Notes under the pieces: model-generated
The model's database searches: none
Seen by the model: only the letters and a program-made list of their open reading frames with translations
Told to the model about the DNA's origin: nothing
Shown: piece by piece, positions 34,328-43,170 of the stretch
How positions within the stretch are numbered: the first letter of the stretch is position 1
Layout: every line of letters starts with the position of its first letter
Made by a program: the position numbers and the translations under genes
Source: IMCC45349 sp047219225
Lineage (GTDB): Bacteria > Bacteroidota > Bacteroidia > Flavobacteriales > Flavobacteriaceae
NCBI RefSeq assembly: GCF_047219225.1
Contig: NZ_CP178208.1
Coordinates: 2,108,001 to 2,172,000 of the forward strand
DNA: 64,000 bases
Reading direction: 5' to 3'

Positions 34328-35092
34328 TTAAAATCCTCTCTTAGTTAACCAACTGTGTAGTATTTTGTTAAATGTGTCAGGATGCTCCATCATGGCTGCA
34401 TGCCCACATTTGTCTATCCAGAATAACTCTGAATCTGGTAAAAGTTCATTGAATTCTTCAGCTACATTTGGCGGTGTAACATTGTCATTCTTTCCCCAAA
34501 TAATACAAGTAGGTGTATGCATTTTTGGTAAATCTTTAGCCATATTATGTCTAATAGCACTTTTGGCAATGGCTAAGGTTTTTATTAATTTGTTTCTATC
34601 GTTAACAGTTGCATACACTTCATCAACAATTTCTTTAGTAGCAACTTCTGGGTCATAAAACACATCTTGTGCCTTTTTCTTAATCACTTCATAATCGCTT
34701 CTTTTAGTGTAGCCGCTTCCCATAGCACTCTCATAAAGTCCAGAACTTCCAGTTATAACTAAGGCTTTAACTTTTTCACTAAAAAGTTTTGTGTGATAAA
34801 GACCAATATGTCCACCTAGTGAGTTTCCAAGTAAAATGACTTCTTTGTAACCTTTGAAATCGATGAAATCTTTAAGGAATTTAGCAAAGCTTTTAACATT
34901 GGTTTTTAGTAATGACATTGTGTAGATTGGAAGTTCAGGAAGAACAACTTTATAGCCATTTTTGCTAAAGAAATTAGTAACGCCTTCAAAGTTACTTAAG
35001 CCTCCCATTAATCCATGAAGAATAATGATTGGAGTGCCTTCTCCTACTTCTACAAAACTATAATCACCTTCTTTTTTTAAAGTGTGTTCCAT
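34328..35092 (-). CDS. alpha/beta hydrolase
   Basis: A 254-residue alpha/beta hydrolase. Oxyanion loop ILHGLMGGLSNFEG, nucleophile elbow LGNSLGGHIGLY (Ser near residue 97), acid in IWGKNDNVTPP and the catalytic His in KCGHAAMMEHPDTF. The substrate is not evident; the sequence resembles esterase and MhpC/BphD-like hydrolases. First gene of the unit with engB. An exact -7 box at 35120-35127 lies upstream. Confidence 0.88.
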   Translation of the reverse strand: MEHTLKKEGDYSFVEVGEGTPIIILHGLMGGLSNFEGVTNFFSKNGYKVVLPELPIYTMSLLKTNVKSFAKFLKDFIDFKGYKEVILLGNSLGGHIGLYHTKLFSEKVKALVITGSSGLYESAMGSGYTKRSDYEVIKKKAQDVFYDPEVATKEIVDEVYATVNDRNKLIKTLAIAKSAIRHNMAKDLPKMHTPTCIIWGKNDNVTPPNVAEEFNELLPDSELFWIDKCGHAAMMEHPDTFNKILHSWLTKRGF

Positions 35093-35119
35093 CTATTAGT
35101 TAGTCATTTCTGTTAAAAG

Positions 35120-35127
35120 CAAATCTA
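35120..35127 (-). promoter_or_regulatory. promoter -7 box of the hydrolase-engB unit
   Basis: CAAATCTA on the plus strand, TAGATTTG on the minus strand, an exact TAnnTTTG match 27 bp before the hydrolase start codon. Confidence 0.55.
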
Positions 35128-35355
35128 CACAATTTTATTTAATTAATTATCCCAATAACTTACAAATACGTAAGAGAAATAGTATGTCTAGCGTACGAGA
35201 AAAAAAATAGTGATTTCATGGTTTTTAAGTGTTAAATTCAATAGTTGTTAATTAAAAACAACTATAGTCTAACTATTTGAAAATCTTTTAAGTACTAGGT
35301 TTTTCAAGTGTTTTTTGTCGAATTAATGCGTTTTTGGTAGAAATTTATTAACAAT

Positions 35356-35380
35356 GTGGTAAAAAGTGGTAAAAAGTGGT
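35356..35380 (+). promoter_or_regulatory. candidate MraZ operator, three GTGGT repeats
   Basis: Three copies of GTGGT (35356-35360, 35366-35370, 35376-35380) separated by exactly five A each, so the repeats are in phase at 10 bp. E. coli MraZ is known to bind three TGGGN direct repeats with 5-nt spacers before its own operon. Here the site lies 12-36 bp before the -7 box at 35392, across the expected -33 position, where binding would block the polymerase. Confidence 0.75.
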
Positions 35381-35391
35381 AAAATTTTTAT

Positions 35392-35399
35392 TAGATTTG
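35392..35399 (+). promoter_or_regulatory. promoter -7 box of the dcw cluster
   Basis: TAGATTTG, exact TAnnTTTG, 27 bp before the mraZ start. It lies just downstream of the GTGGT repeats. Confidence 0.6.
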
Positions 35400-35426
35400 A
35401 ATTCTATATACGCAAACTAGATTTAA

Positions 35427-35894
35427 TTGAATTCATTAATTGGGACATACGAATGTAAAGCAGATGCAAAGGGAAGGCTGATGATGCCTTCTGCTTTGAA
35501 GAAGCAGTTGTCTCCTGTGGTTCAAAAAGGTTTTGTGTTAAAGCGAGCGGTATTTCAACCTTGTTTAGAATTGTATCCTATGGATGAGTGGGAGGCGATG
35601 ATGCAAAATGTAAATAAGTTAAATCGTTTCAAGAAAAAGAATAATGATTTTATTAGAAGGTTTACTGCTGGTGTGAAATTTATTGAGCTAGATGCTTCTG
35701 GGCGTTTGTTGATTCCAAAAGATTTAATTGGATTTTCTGGAATTTCAAAAGATGTTGTAGTGGCTTCAGCAGTCAATATTATTGAGATTTGGGATAAAGA
35801 TAGATATGAACAAGCTATTGATGATGCTGCAGGTGATTTTGCAGATTTAGCTGAAGAAGTAATGGGACAAGACGATGGAGATGGAATATCATAA
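35427..35894 (+). CDS. mraZ: division/cell wall cluster regulator MraZ
   Basis: MraZ, 155 residues, an AbrB-like DNA-binding protein that represses the dcw operon. Two SpoVT/AbrB-type half motifs are seen: SLIGTYECKADAKGRLMMPS and ELDASGRLLIPKDLIGFSG. The start is the TTG at 35427, which gives the conserved beginning MNSLIGTYE; no in-frame ATG is near. It heads the operon, overlaps rsmH by 20 bp and has its own operator-like repeats upstream. Confidence 0.95.
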   Translation: MNSLIGTYECKADAKGRLMMPSALKKQLSPVVQKGFVLKRAVFQPCLELYPMDEWEAMMQNVNKLNRFKKKNNDFIRRFTAGVKFIELDASGRLLIPKDLIGFSGISKDVVVASAVNIIEIWDKDRYEQAIDDAAGDFADLAEEVMGQDDGDGIS

Positions 35895-36777
35895 CCCAGT
35901 ATTATTAAAAGAAACAGTAGACGGTTTAAATGTTAAAGAAGACGGAGTATATGTTGATGTCACTTTTGGTGGTGGTGGACATAGTCGAGAAATTTTAAGC
36001 CGACTAGGAGATAAAGGAAGATTAATAGCATTCGATCAGGATCAAGACGCTCTTTTAAACAAAATTGATGATAGCAGGTTTTTGCTTATAAATGAAAATT
36101 TTAGGTACATAAAACGTTTTTTAAGGTTTCATGGAGTAAAGACTGTTGATGGTATTCTTGCTGATTTTGGTGTTTCATCGCATCAATTCGACGAACCTGA
36201 TCGCGGATTTTCCATTCGATTTGATGCAATTCTCGATATGAGAATGAATCAGCAAGACGTACTTTCGGCTCATAGTGTAATTAATGACTATGAGGAAGAA
36301 GAGTTAAGAAAAGTGTTTTGGCAGTATGGGGAGCTTAGGCAAGCGCCAGCTTTAGCTAGAACAATAGTTTCTGAAAGAAAAAACAAAACGATAGAAACTA
36401 CTAACGACTTGAAAGAAGTGTTGAAAAAATATTTACCTCCAAGGAGAGAGAATAAAATTTTAGCGCAAATCTATCAAGCTGTTAGGATCGAGGTAAATCA
36501 GGAGATTGAGGCTTTGAAAGAGTTTTTGTTGCAAACTCCAGATTTGTTGAGAGAAGGAGGTCGATTAAGTTTTATATCCTATCATTCTTTAGAGGATAGG
36601 TTGGTTAAGCGTTTTATTAGAAGTGGGATGTTTGAGGGAGAGCCTGAAAAAGATGTTTTTGGGAATGTGGAAGTTCCATTAAAAAAAGTGGGTAAGCTAA
36701 TAGTGCCATCTAAAGAAGAAATTAAGGTTAACAATAGAGCGCGAAGCGCAAAGCTTAGAATAGCAGAAAAATTATAG
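35875..36777 (+). CDS. rsmH: 16S rRNA (cytosine1402-N4)-methyltransferase
   Basis: RsmH (MraW), 300 residues, an SAM-dependent methyltransferase of 16S rRNA. It opens EYHNPVLLKETVDGLN; SAM motif I is VDVTFGGGGHSREIL (about residues 29-43), then GILADFGVSSHQFDEPDRGF and the C-terminal SFISYHSLEDRLVKRF. Begins at ATG 35875 within the end of mraZ; a second ATG at 35881 is equally possible. Confidence 0.96.
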   Translation: MEMEYHNPVLLKETVDGLNVKEDGVYVDVTFGGGGHSREILSRLGDKGRLIAFDQDQDALLNKIDDSRFLLINENFRYIKRFLRFHGVKTVDGILADFGVSSHQFDEPDRGFSIRFDAILDMRMNQQDVLSAHSVINDYEEEELRKVFWQYGELRQAPALARTIVSERKNKTIETTNDLKEVLKKYLPPRRENKILAQIYQAVRIEVNQEIEALKEFLLQTPDLLREGGRLSFISYHSLEDRLVKRFIRSGMFEGEPEKDVFGNVEVPLKKVGKLIVPSKEEIKVNNRARSAKLRIAEKL

Positions 36778-36780
36778 TTA

Positions 36781-37098
36781 ATGAAAAAAAATGTTTACAG
36801 TGTTTTAAAAGGAACATTTCTAGTAAGCGATGACTCGTTTAAAAACTGGAGGCTTATTCTGTTTTTGTCTGCTTTAGCTGTAGTTATGATAGCAAGTTCG
36901 CATAGTGCTGACAGGAAAGTGCATGAAATTGCAAGGTTGAATGAAGAAGTGAAAGAGTTGAGATCTGCTTTTGCTGAGAGTAGGGAGAAGTTGATGGGAT
37001 TAAAGATGGAATCGTCGGTAAGATCCAAGTTGAAAGATAGAGGAGTGATTCCTTCGGGAAATCCGCCAAAAAAGATAATAGTAAAATCACAAAGATAA
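36781..37098 (+). CDS. ftsL: FtsL-like division protein
   Basis: A 105-residue bitopic membrane protein with a short cytoplasmic N-terminus, one transmembrane helix (ILFLSALAVVMIASSH, about residues 27-42) and a coiled-coil extracytoplasmic stretch (IARLNEEVKELRSAFAESRE). Family sequence is weak but size, topology and position between rsmH and ftsI identify FtsL, part of the FtsQLB divisome complex. Confidence 0.85.
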   Translation: MKKNVYSVLKGTFLVSDDSFKNWRLILFLSALAVVMIASSHSADRKVHEIARLNEEVKELRSAFAESREKLMGLKMESSVRSKLKDRGVIPSGNPPKKIIVKSQR

Positions 37099-37107
37099 AG
37101 TTCGTAA

Positions 37108-39132
37108 GTGGCAGTAAACGAGAAGAACATATTAAATAGATTATATTTTATAGCAGGATGTATGTTCATCTTCGCTCTCTTGGTGGTTTTTAAATTGGTG
37201 AAAATTCAGTTTGTTCAAGGAGCTGAATATAGAGAGTTGGCTGAGGAACGAACAATTAAAAATATAGTAATTCCAGCTAATAGAGGTAATGTGTATTCTG
37301 CTAACGGCAACTTGTTAGCAATGTCGGTGCCTAAATACGATATTAGGTTGGATGCTGTAACATCTTCAGATAAAACATTCGAAGAAAATCTTAAAGGACT
37401 TTGCGATTCTTTGCAAGTGTATTTCGGTAATGTGAATACATTAAGTTACTATCAAAATAAATTAAGGAAAGCGAGAAGCAATAAGAATAGATATCTCTTA
37501 TTGGCTAGAAATCTTGGGTATTCTGATTACTTGAGATTTAGAAATTTTCCATTGTTAAAACTAGGTGCTTTTAAAGGAGGTTTAATTGTTGAACAAAATA
37601 CAAAGCGTGAACATCCTATGGGAGGAATTGCTGAACGTTCAATAGGTTATGAGCGTTTTGATGAGGAAGGACATGTGACAAGAGCAGGTATTGATGGGGC
37701 TTTTGGGGCAAAATACTTAAGAGGGACTGATGGCATGCGCTTAAAGCAGAAAATAGGTAAAGGACAATGGAAGCCAATTGAAGATTATAATCAAATAGAG
37801 CCAAAAGACGGTTTAGATGTTTATACAACTATAGATGTTAATATTCAGGATATAGCGCATCATGCCTTGTTGGAGCAGTTAGAAAAGTATAAAGCAGATC
37901 ATGGTTGTGTGGTGGTGATGGAAACTAAAACGGGTGAGGTGAAAGCTATTTCTAATCTTGGTAGAAATAAAGAGGGAAAGTACTATGAACGTTTAAATTA
38001 TGCTGTTGGTGAATCGCATGAACCTGGTTCTACATTTAAATTAATGGCATTGGCTGTAGCACTTGAGGATAAAGTAGTAGATACTACTGCAATTATAGAC
38101 ACCGAAAAGGGTGTGTTGTCTTTTTATGGTAAAAAGGTTAGAGATTCGAAGCGTGGTGGTTATGGTAAAATTTCATTAGCTAAAGCTTTTGAAGTGTCTT
38201 CCAATACTGGAATTGTAAAGGCTATTCATGAAAATTATAATAGCAACCCTAAGAAATTTGTGGATGGTTTGTATGCAATGAATTTACAGGATACATTAAA
38301 GTTACCATTAATAGGAGAGGGAAAACCTGTAATTCCAGATCCAAGAATTAAGAATGGAAAGTGGAGTGGAATTGCTTTGCAGTGGATGGCTTATGGGTAT
38401 AATGTGCAATTAACACCATTACAAGCTTTAACTTTTTATAATGCCGTGGCTAATGATGGTGAAATGGTAAGGCCGCGATTTTTAAAGGAAGTAAAAGAGT
38501 TCGGGAGAACGATAGAGTCTTTTGATAAAGAAGTAATAAATGAGCAAATCTGTTCTAAAGAAACTATAGTGAAGCTTCAACAGTTGCTGAAAAATGTGGT
38601 TGAAAAGAAACATGGTACAGGCCATCGTTTATATTCTGAAGATTTTTCAATGGCAGGAAAAACAGGTACAGCACAAACAGAGTATTGGATGAAAGACTGG
38701 AGTGAGAACAGGCGTTACATTTCGTCTTTTACAGGTTATTTTCCAGCTGAAGAGCCAAAATACTCATGTATAGTTGTAATTCATAAGCCAGATACTAGTG
38801 TTGGTTATTATGGAGCGGATGTGTCTGGTCCTGTATTCAAAAAAATTGCACAAAAAATATATACAGATACACCTTTAGTGGATGCTGTAGAAGATTTAGA
38901 GGTAGCAACAACTTCAGTAGATAATAATTTTGAAAGGTATTTTGATACGGCTCAAAAATATAAAACAATCATGCCAGATGTAACTGGTATGCCAGCAATG
39001 GATGCATTAACTATTCTTGAAAATATGGGAATGAAAGTGAAGTTAGTGGGTAATGGAAGAGTGAAAAAGCAATCTGTAAAGAAGGGTGTTAAGTTAAAAG
39101 GTCAACAAACTATAGTCTTAGAATTGTCTTGA
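37108..39132 (+). CDS. ftsI: division-specific transpeptidase FtsI (PBP3) with a PASTA domain
   Basis: A 674-residue class B penicillin-binding protein that crosslinks septal peptidoglycan. N-terminal membrane anchor (LYFIAGCMFIFALLVVFKLV), dimerisation domain with RGNVYSANGNLLA, then the transpeptidase with SxxK in EPGSTFKLMA, SxN in SSNTG and KTG in GKTGTAQT. A C-terminal PASTA domain is present (about residues 620-674: MPDVTGMPAMDALTILENMG), unlike E. coli FtsI but usual in Bacteroidota. It starts with GTG at 37108. Confidence 0.95.
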   Translation: MAVNEKNILNRLYFIAGCMFIFALLVVFKLVKIQFVQGAEYRELAEERTIKNIVIPANRGNVYSANGNLLAMSVPKYDIRLDAVTSSDKTFEENLKGLCDSLQVYFGNVNTLSYYQNKLRKARSNKNRYLLLARNLGYSDYLRFRNFPLLKLGAFKGGLIVEQNTKREHPMGGIAERSIGYERFDEEGHVTRAGIDGAFGAKYLRGTDGMRLKQKIGKGQWKPIEDYNQIEPKDGLDVYTTIDVNIQDIAHHALLEQLEKYKADHGCVVVMETKTGEVKAISNLGRNKEGKYYERLNYAVGESHEPGSTFKLMALAVALEDKVVDTTAIIDTEKGVLSFYGKKVRDSKRGGYGKISLAKAFEVSSNTGIVKAIHENYNSNPKKFVDGLYAMNLQDTLKLPLIGEGKPVIPDPRIKNGKWSGIALQWMAYGYNVQLTPLQALTFYNAVANDGEMVRPRFLKEVKEFGRTIESFDKEVINEQICSKETIVKLQQLLKNVVEKKHGTGHRLYSEDFSMAGKTGTAQTEYWMKDWSENRRYISSFTGYFPAEEPKYSCIVVIHKPDTSVGYYGADVSGPVFKKIAQKIYTDTPLVDAVEDLEVATTSVDNNFERYFDTAQKYKTIMPDVTGMPAMDALTILENMGMKVKLVGNGRVKKQSVKKGVKLKGQQTIVLELS

Positions 39133-40592
39133 AAGTATTAAAAAACATATTATATAAGGTTGGTATTAATGCAGTTGTAGGTAATACAGATGTTACTATT
39201 AATAATATTCATTTCGATTCACGTATAGCTGAATCGGGAGACGTATTTGTAGCTATTAAGGGTACTGTTGTAGATGGTCACGATTTTATCGATAAAGTTA
39301 TTGATAAAGGAGTAATGGTAATTGTTTGTGAAATAATTCCAGAGACAACTATTGAAGGTGTAACTTATGTTGAGGTTGATAATTCAGCTAAGGCTTTAGC
39401 AATTATGGCATCAAACTACTATGAGGTGCCTTCAGCTAATTTAAAATTACTAGGAGTTACTGGTACTAATGGTAAAACTACAATAGCAACTTTATTGTAT
39501 CAGTTGTTTAAAAATGCTGGTTATAAGGTAGGATTGTTGTCCACTGTTAAAATATTGGTTGGTGACAAAGAATATAAGGCAACACATACAACGCCAGATT
39601 CATTGACGATAAATAAGTATTTAAGTGAAATGAATAATGAAGGTGTGGAGTTTTGTTTTATGGAGGTGAGTTCTCATGGAATTCATCAGTTTAGGACAGA
39701 AGGATTGGAGTTTGTTGGAGGAATTTTTACAAACCTTTCTCATGATCATTTAGATTATCATGAAACATTCGCAGAGTATAGAGATGTTAAGAAATCCTTT
39801 TTCGATAATTTATCAAAATCTGCCTTTGCACTGGTTAATATAGACGATAAGAATGGGCAGATAATGCTTCAAAATACAAAGGCAAAAAAATGTTCTTATG
39901 CTTTGAAGAGTTATGCAGATTATAGAGCGCAAATTTTAGAAAATCAACTAAATGGGTTGTTATTAAAGATTAATGATAATGATGTTTGGACTAAGTTGAT
40001 TGGAAATTTTAATGCCTACAATTTGTTGGCGATTTATGGTACAGCAGAACAATTAGGTCTTGAAACGGTTGAGATATTGAGGTTAATGAGTGAATTGGAA
40101 AGTGTAAGTGGACGTTTTCAGTACTTAGTTTCAGACGAAAAAATTACAGCTATTGTCGATTATGCTCATACACCAGATGCTTTAAAAAATGTATTAGAAA
40201 CCATTAATAGTATCCGAACTAAAAATGAAGATTTAATTACAGTAGTTGGTTGTGGAGGTGATAGAGATAAAACAAAGCGACCAAAAATGGCGCACATTGC
40301 ATCAGCTTTAAGTACTAAGGTGATTTTCACTAGTGATAATCCACGTACCGAAATCCCAGAGCAAATTATAGAAGATATGGAAGCTGGTGTAGAGCCGCAA
40401 AATTTCAAAAAAACGTTGTCAATAGTAGATAGAAAGCAAGCTATAAAAACAGCATGTCAATTAGCTAATCCTAACGACATCATACTAATAGCGGGAAAAG
40501 GTCATGAAACTTACCAAGAGATTAATGGTGTGAGATCAGACTTTAATGATTATAAAATAGTAGAAGAATTATTAAAACAATTACAAAAGTAG
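39129..40592 (+). CDS. murE: UDP-MurNAc-tripeptide synthetase MurE
   Basis: MurE, 487 residues, adds the third amino acid to UDP-MurNAc-dipeptide. ATP site GVTGTNGKTTIATLL (about residues 108-122), the carbamylated Lys region and the specificity loop TSDNPRTE, whose DNPR motif marks meso-diaminopimelate. Start is TTG at 39129, overlapping the ftsI stop by 4 bp (TTGA), which strongly suggests coupled translation. Confidence 0.96.
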   Translation: MKVLKNILYKVGINAVVGNTDVTINNIHFDSRIAESGDVFVAIKGTVVDGHDFIDKVIDKGVMVIVCEIIPETTIEGVTYVEVDNSAKALAIMASNYYEVPSANLKLLGVTGTNGKTTIATLLYQLFKNAGYKVGLLSTVKILVGDKEYKATHTTPDSLTINKYLSEMNNEGVEFCFMEVSSHGIHQFRTEGLEFVGGIFTNLSHDHLDYHETFAEYRDVKKSFFDNLSKSAFALVNIDDKNGQIMLQNTKAKKCSYALKSYADYRAQILENQLNGLLLKINDNDVWTKLIGNFNAYNLLAIYGTAEQLGLETVEILRLMSELESVSGRFQYLVSDEKITAIVDYAHTPDALKNVLETINSIRTKNEDLITVVGCGGDRDKTKRPKMAHIASALSTKVIFTSDNPRTEIPEQIIEDMEAGVEPQNFKKTLSIVDRKQAIKTACQLANPNDIILIAGKGHETYQEINGVRSDFNDYKIVEELLKQLQK

Positions 40593-40593
40593 A

Positions 40594-41835
40594 ATGCTGT
40601 ATTATTTATTCGAATATTTAGAAAAAGAGTTCCAGTTTCCTGGCGCATCACTTTTTGGGTTCTTAACGTTTAGAGCAGCAGTTGCTATTATTTTGTCGTT
40701 ACTTATTTCTACAATTTATGGTAAACGAATCATTAATTTCTTAAGAAAACAGCAAGTTGGTGAAACTATTAGAGATTTAGGTTTAGAAGGACAACAAGAA
40801 AAAGCTGGGACACCAACAATGGGAGGTGTTATTATAATTCTTGCTACAATTATTCCTGTGTTATTACTTGCTAAGTTAGATAACATATATATTATTTTAC
40901 TGCTTGTTACTACTGTTTGGATGGGAGTTATTGGATTTATAGATGACTATATCAAGAAGTTTAAAAACGATAAAGAAGGTTTAAAAGGAAGGTTTAAAAT
41001 TTTGGGTCAAGTGGGACTTGGAATTATAGTAGGCGCAACTTTATATTTTCATAACGATGTAACTATTAAGGAAAAGTTTCCTGTTGAGCAACAGCAAGAG
41101 TTAGTTGCAGAAAATCCAAATATTTCTCCGTTTGAGCTTCTTCAAAAGGAGTCTAAATCTACAAAAACAACTATACCATTTGTAAAAGGAAATGAGTTTG
41201 ATTATGCAGATTTAATTACTTGGATAAGCCCAGATCTAGAAAAATATGCTTGGATAATATTTATACTAGCTACTATTTTTATTATAACAGCAGTTTCTAA
41301 TGGAGCAAATCTTACCGATGGAATAGATGGTCTCGCTGCAGGAACTTCAGCAATTATTGTATTGACGTTAGGGATTTTTGCTTGGGTTTCGGGTAATGTT
41401 ATTTTTTCGAGCTATTTGGATATTATGTACATACCTAGAGTCGAGGAGGTTACAATTTACATAGCTGCCTTTGTTGGGGCTTTAGTTGGGTTCTTGTGGT
41501 ATAATACATATCCAGCACAAGTGTTTATGGGTGATACAGGAAGCTTAACTATAGGAGGAATCATTGCCGTGATAGCGATTGCTGTGCGAAAAGAATGGTT
41601 AATTCCATTGTTATGCGGCATCTTTTTAGCTGAAAACTTATCAGTAGTACTACAGGTAGGATATTTTAAATACACAAAAAAGAAATTTGGTGAAGGACGA
41701 CGCATTTTTAAGATGTCGCCATTGCATCACCATTATCAAAAATCAGGATATCACGAAAGTAAAATTGTAACACGATTTTGGATTGTAGGTATTCTATTAG
41801 CTATTATGACTATTGTGACATTGAAAATTAGATAG
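40594..41835 (+). CDS. mraY: phospho-MurNAc-pentapeptide translocase MraY
   Basis: MraY, 413 residues, makes lipid I in the inner membrane. It has about ten hydrophobic segments, GTPTMGGVIII, the Asp-rich FIDDYIKKFKND, NLTDGIDGLAAGTS and the HHH motif in MSPLHHHYQKSGYHE. It is about 50 residues longer than E. coli MraY, owing to an insert at about residues 155-205 between helices, a usual feature of Bacteroidota MraY. It starts one base after the murE stop. Confidence 0.96.
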   Translation: MLYYLFEYLEKEFQFPGASLFGFLTFRAAVAIILSLLISTIYGKRIINFLRKQQVGETIRDLGLEGQQEKAGTPTMGGVIIILATIIPVLLLAKLDNIYIILLLVTTVWMGVIGFIDDYIKKFKNDKEGLKGRFKILGQVGLGIIVGATLYFHNDVTIKEKFPVEQQQELVAENPNISPFELLQKESKSTKTTIPFVKGNEFDYADLITWISPDLEKYAWIIFILATIFIITAVSNGANLTDGIDGLAAGTSAIIVLTLGIFAWVSGNVIFSSYLDIMYIPRVEEVTIYIAAFVGALVGFLWYNTYPAQVFMGDTGSLTIGGIIAVIAIAVRKEWLIPLLCGIFLAENLSVVLQVGYFKYTKKKFGEGRRIFKMSPLHHHYQKSGYHESKIVTRFWIVGILLAIMTIVTLKIR

Positions 41836-43170
41836 ATGAAACGACTAGTCGTATTAGGAGGAGGAGAAAGTGGTGTAGGAACAGCGCTTTTAGGAAAAGA
41901 AAAAGGATATGAAGTATTTCTTTCTGATAAGGGAAAGATTCAAAATAAATATAAAGAAGTTCTTGTACATAATGAGATTGAATGGGAAGAGCAACAGCAT
42001 ACTGAATCTAAAGTTCTAAATGCAGATGTTGTAATGAAAAGTCCAGGAATTCCTGATAAAGTTGAGTTGGTGAAAAAACTTAAGTCAAAAGGTGTTTCTG
42101 TAATTTCTGAAATTGAATTTGCAGCACAATTTACTAAAGCGACTATAGTGGGAATAACAGGGAGTAATGGCAAAACTACCACTACAATGTTAACGCATCA
42201 TATACTTGAATCAGGGGATTTAAATGTAGCAATGGCAGGAAATATTGGAGATAGTTTTGCGAAACAAGTAGTGAAAAATGAAAGTGAAAACTTTGTCCTT
42301 GAGTTAAGCAGTTTTCAATTGGATGGAATTGAAAATTTTAAGCCACATATAGCCATTATTACAAACATTACACCAGACCATTTAGATAGATATGATTATA
42401 AGTTTGAAAATTACATCGCTTCAAAATTTAGAATAGCAAAAAATCAAACGAAAAACGATTATTTAATCTATGATGCCGATGATGAAGTAATCACAGACTA
42501 CTTGAATGAAAATCCAGTTCAATCAACATTATTGCCATTTTCTTTAACAAAGAAAGTGGAGCAAGGAGCTTATTTAGAAAATAAAAACATAAAAATATTA
42601 ATTGATAATAGCCAGATAATTATGCCAACAACAAAATTAGCATTACAAGGAAAACATAATGTAAAAAATGCCATGGCAGCCTCAACTGTGGCGCACTTAT
42701 TAAAAATAAGAAAGCATACTATTCGTGAAAGTTTAGAGAATTTTCAAGGTGCTGAGCATCGTTTAGAAAATGTGCTTAAAATTAATAAAGTGCAATACAT
42801 TAACGATTCAAAAGCAACAAATGTTAATGCTACTTATTTTGCTTTAGAGAGCATGGGAGCACCTACAGTTTGGATTGTTGGAGGTGTGGATAAAGGAAAT
42901 AATTATAGAGAGTTATTTCAATTCGTAAATGAAAAAGTAAAAGCAATTATTTGCTTAGGCACAGATAATGCAAAGTTGTTTGAAAACTTTGGAAATATGG
43001 TAGATGTAATTGTAGAAACTCAGTTTATGAGTGAAGCAGTTAAGATTGCCTACAAAATTGCTGAAGCAGGAGATAATGTGTTATTGTCACCAGCATGCGC
43101 AAGTTTTGATTTGTTTGATAATTACGAAGATAGAGGACGTCAATTTAAAGAAGCTGTTAGAAATTTATAA
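41836..43170 (+). CDS. murD: UDP-MurNAc-alanine:D-glutamate ligase MurD
   Basis: MurD, 444 residues, adds D-glutamate to UDP-MurNAc-L-Ala. N-terminal Rossmann-like GGGESGVGTALLGKEKGYEV, ATP site VGITGSNGKTTTTMLT (about residues 109-124), the SSFQLDGIENFKPHIAIITN region and C-terminal domain with NDSKATNVNATYFALES. The start follows the mraY stop directly; the stop overlaps the ftsW ATG (TAATG). Confidence 0.96.
   Translation: MKRLVVLGGGESGVGTALLGKEKGYEVFLSDKGKIQNKYKEVLVHNEIEWEEQQHTESKVLNADVVMKSPGIPDKVELVKKLKSKGVSVISEIEFAAQFTKATIVGITGSNGKTTTTMLTHHILESGDLNVAMAGNIGDSFAKQVVKNESENFVLELSSFQLDGIENFKPHIAIITNITPDHLDRYDYKFENYIASKFRIAKNQTKNDYLIYDADDEVITDYLNENPVQSTLLPFSLTKKVEQGAYLENKNIKILIDNSQIIMPTTKLALQGKHNVKNAMAASTVAHLLKIRKHTIRESLENFQGAEHRLENVLKINKVQYINDSKATNVNATYFALESMGAPTVWIVGGVDKGNNYRELFQFVNEKVKAIICLGTDNAKLFENFGNMVDVIVETQFMSEAVKIAYKIAEAGDNVLLSPACASFDLFDNYEDRGRQFKEAVRNL

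Larger units (their letters stand above)
35093..35426. other. 334-bp divergent control region before mraZ
   Basis: No gene is seen. From left to right it holds the minus-strand promoter box for the hydrolase (35120-35127), a 9-bp inverted repeat with 7-nt loop (35241-35265, no T tract), three GTGGT direct repeats (35356-35380) and the plus-strand -7 box of mraZ (35392-35399). Confidence 0.6.

Noticed and set aside
35241..35265. Inverted repeat as a terminator of a gene upstream
   Set aside because: The 9-bp AT-rich stem has no T tract on either strand and no gene ends toward it; both neighbouring genes diverge from this region.
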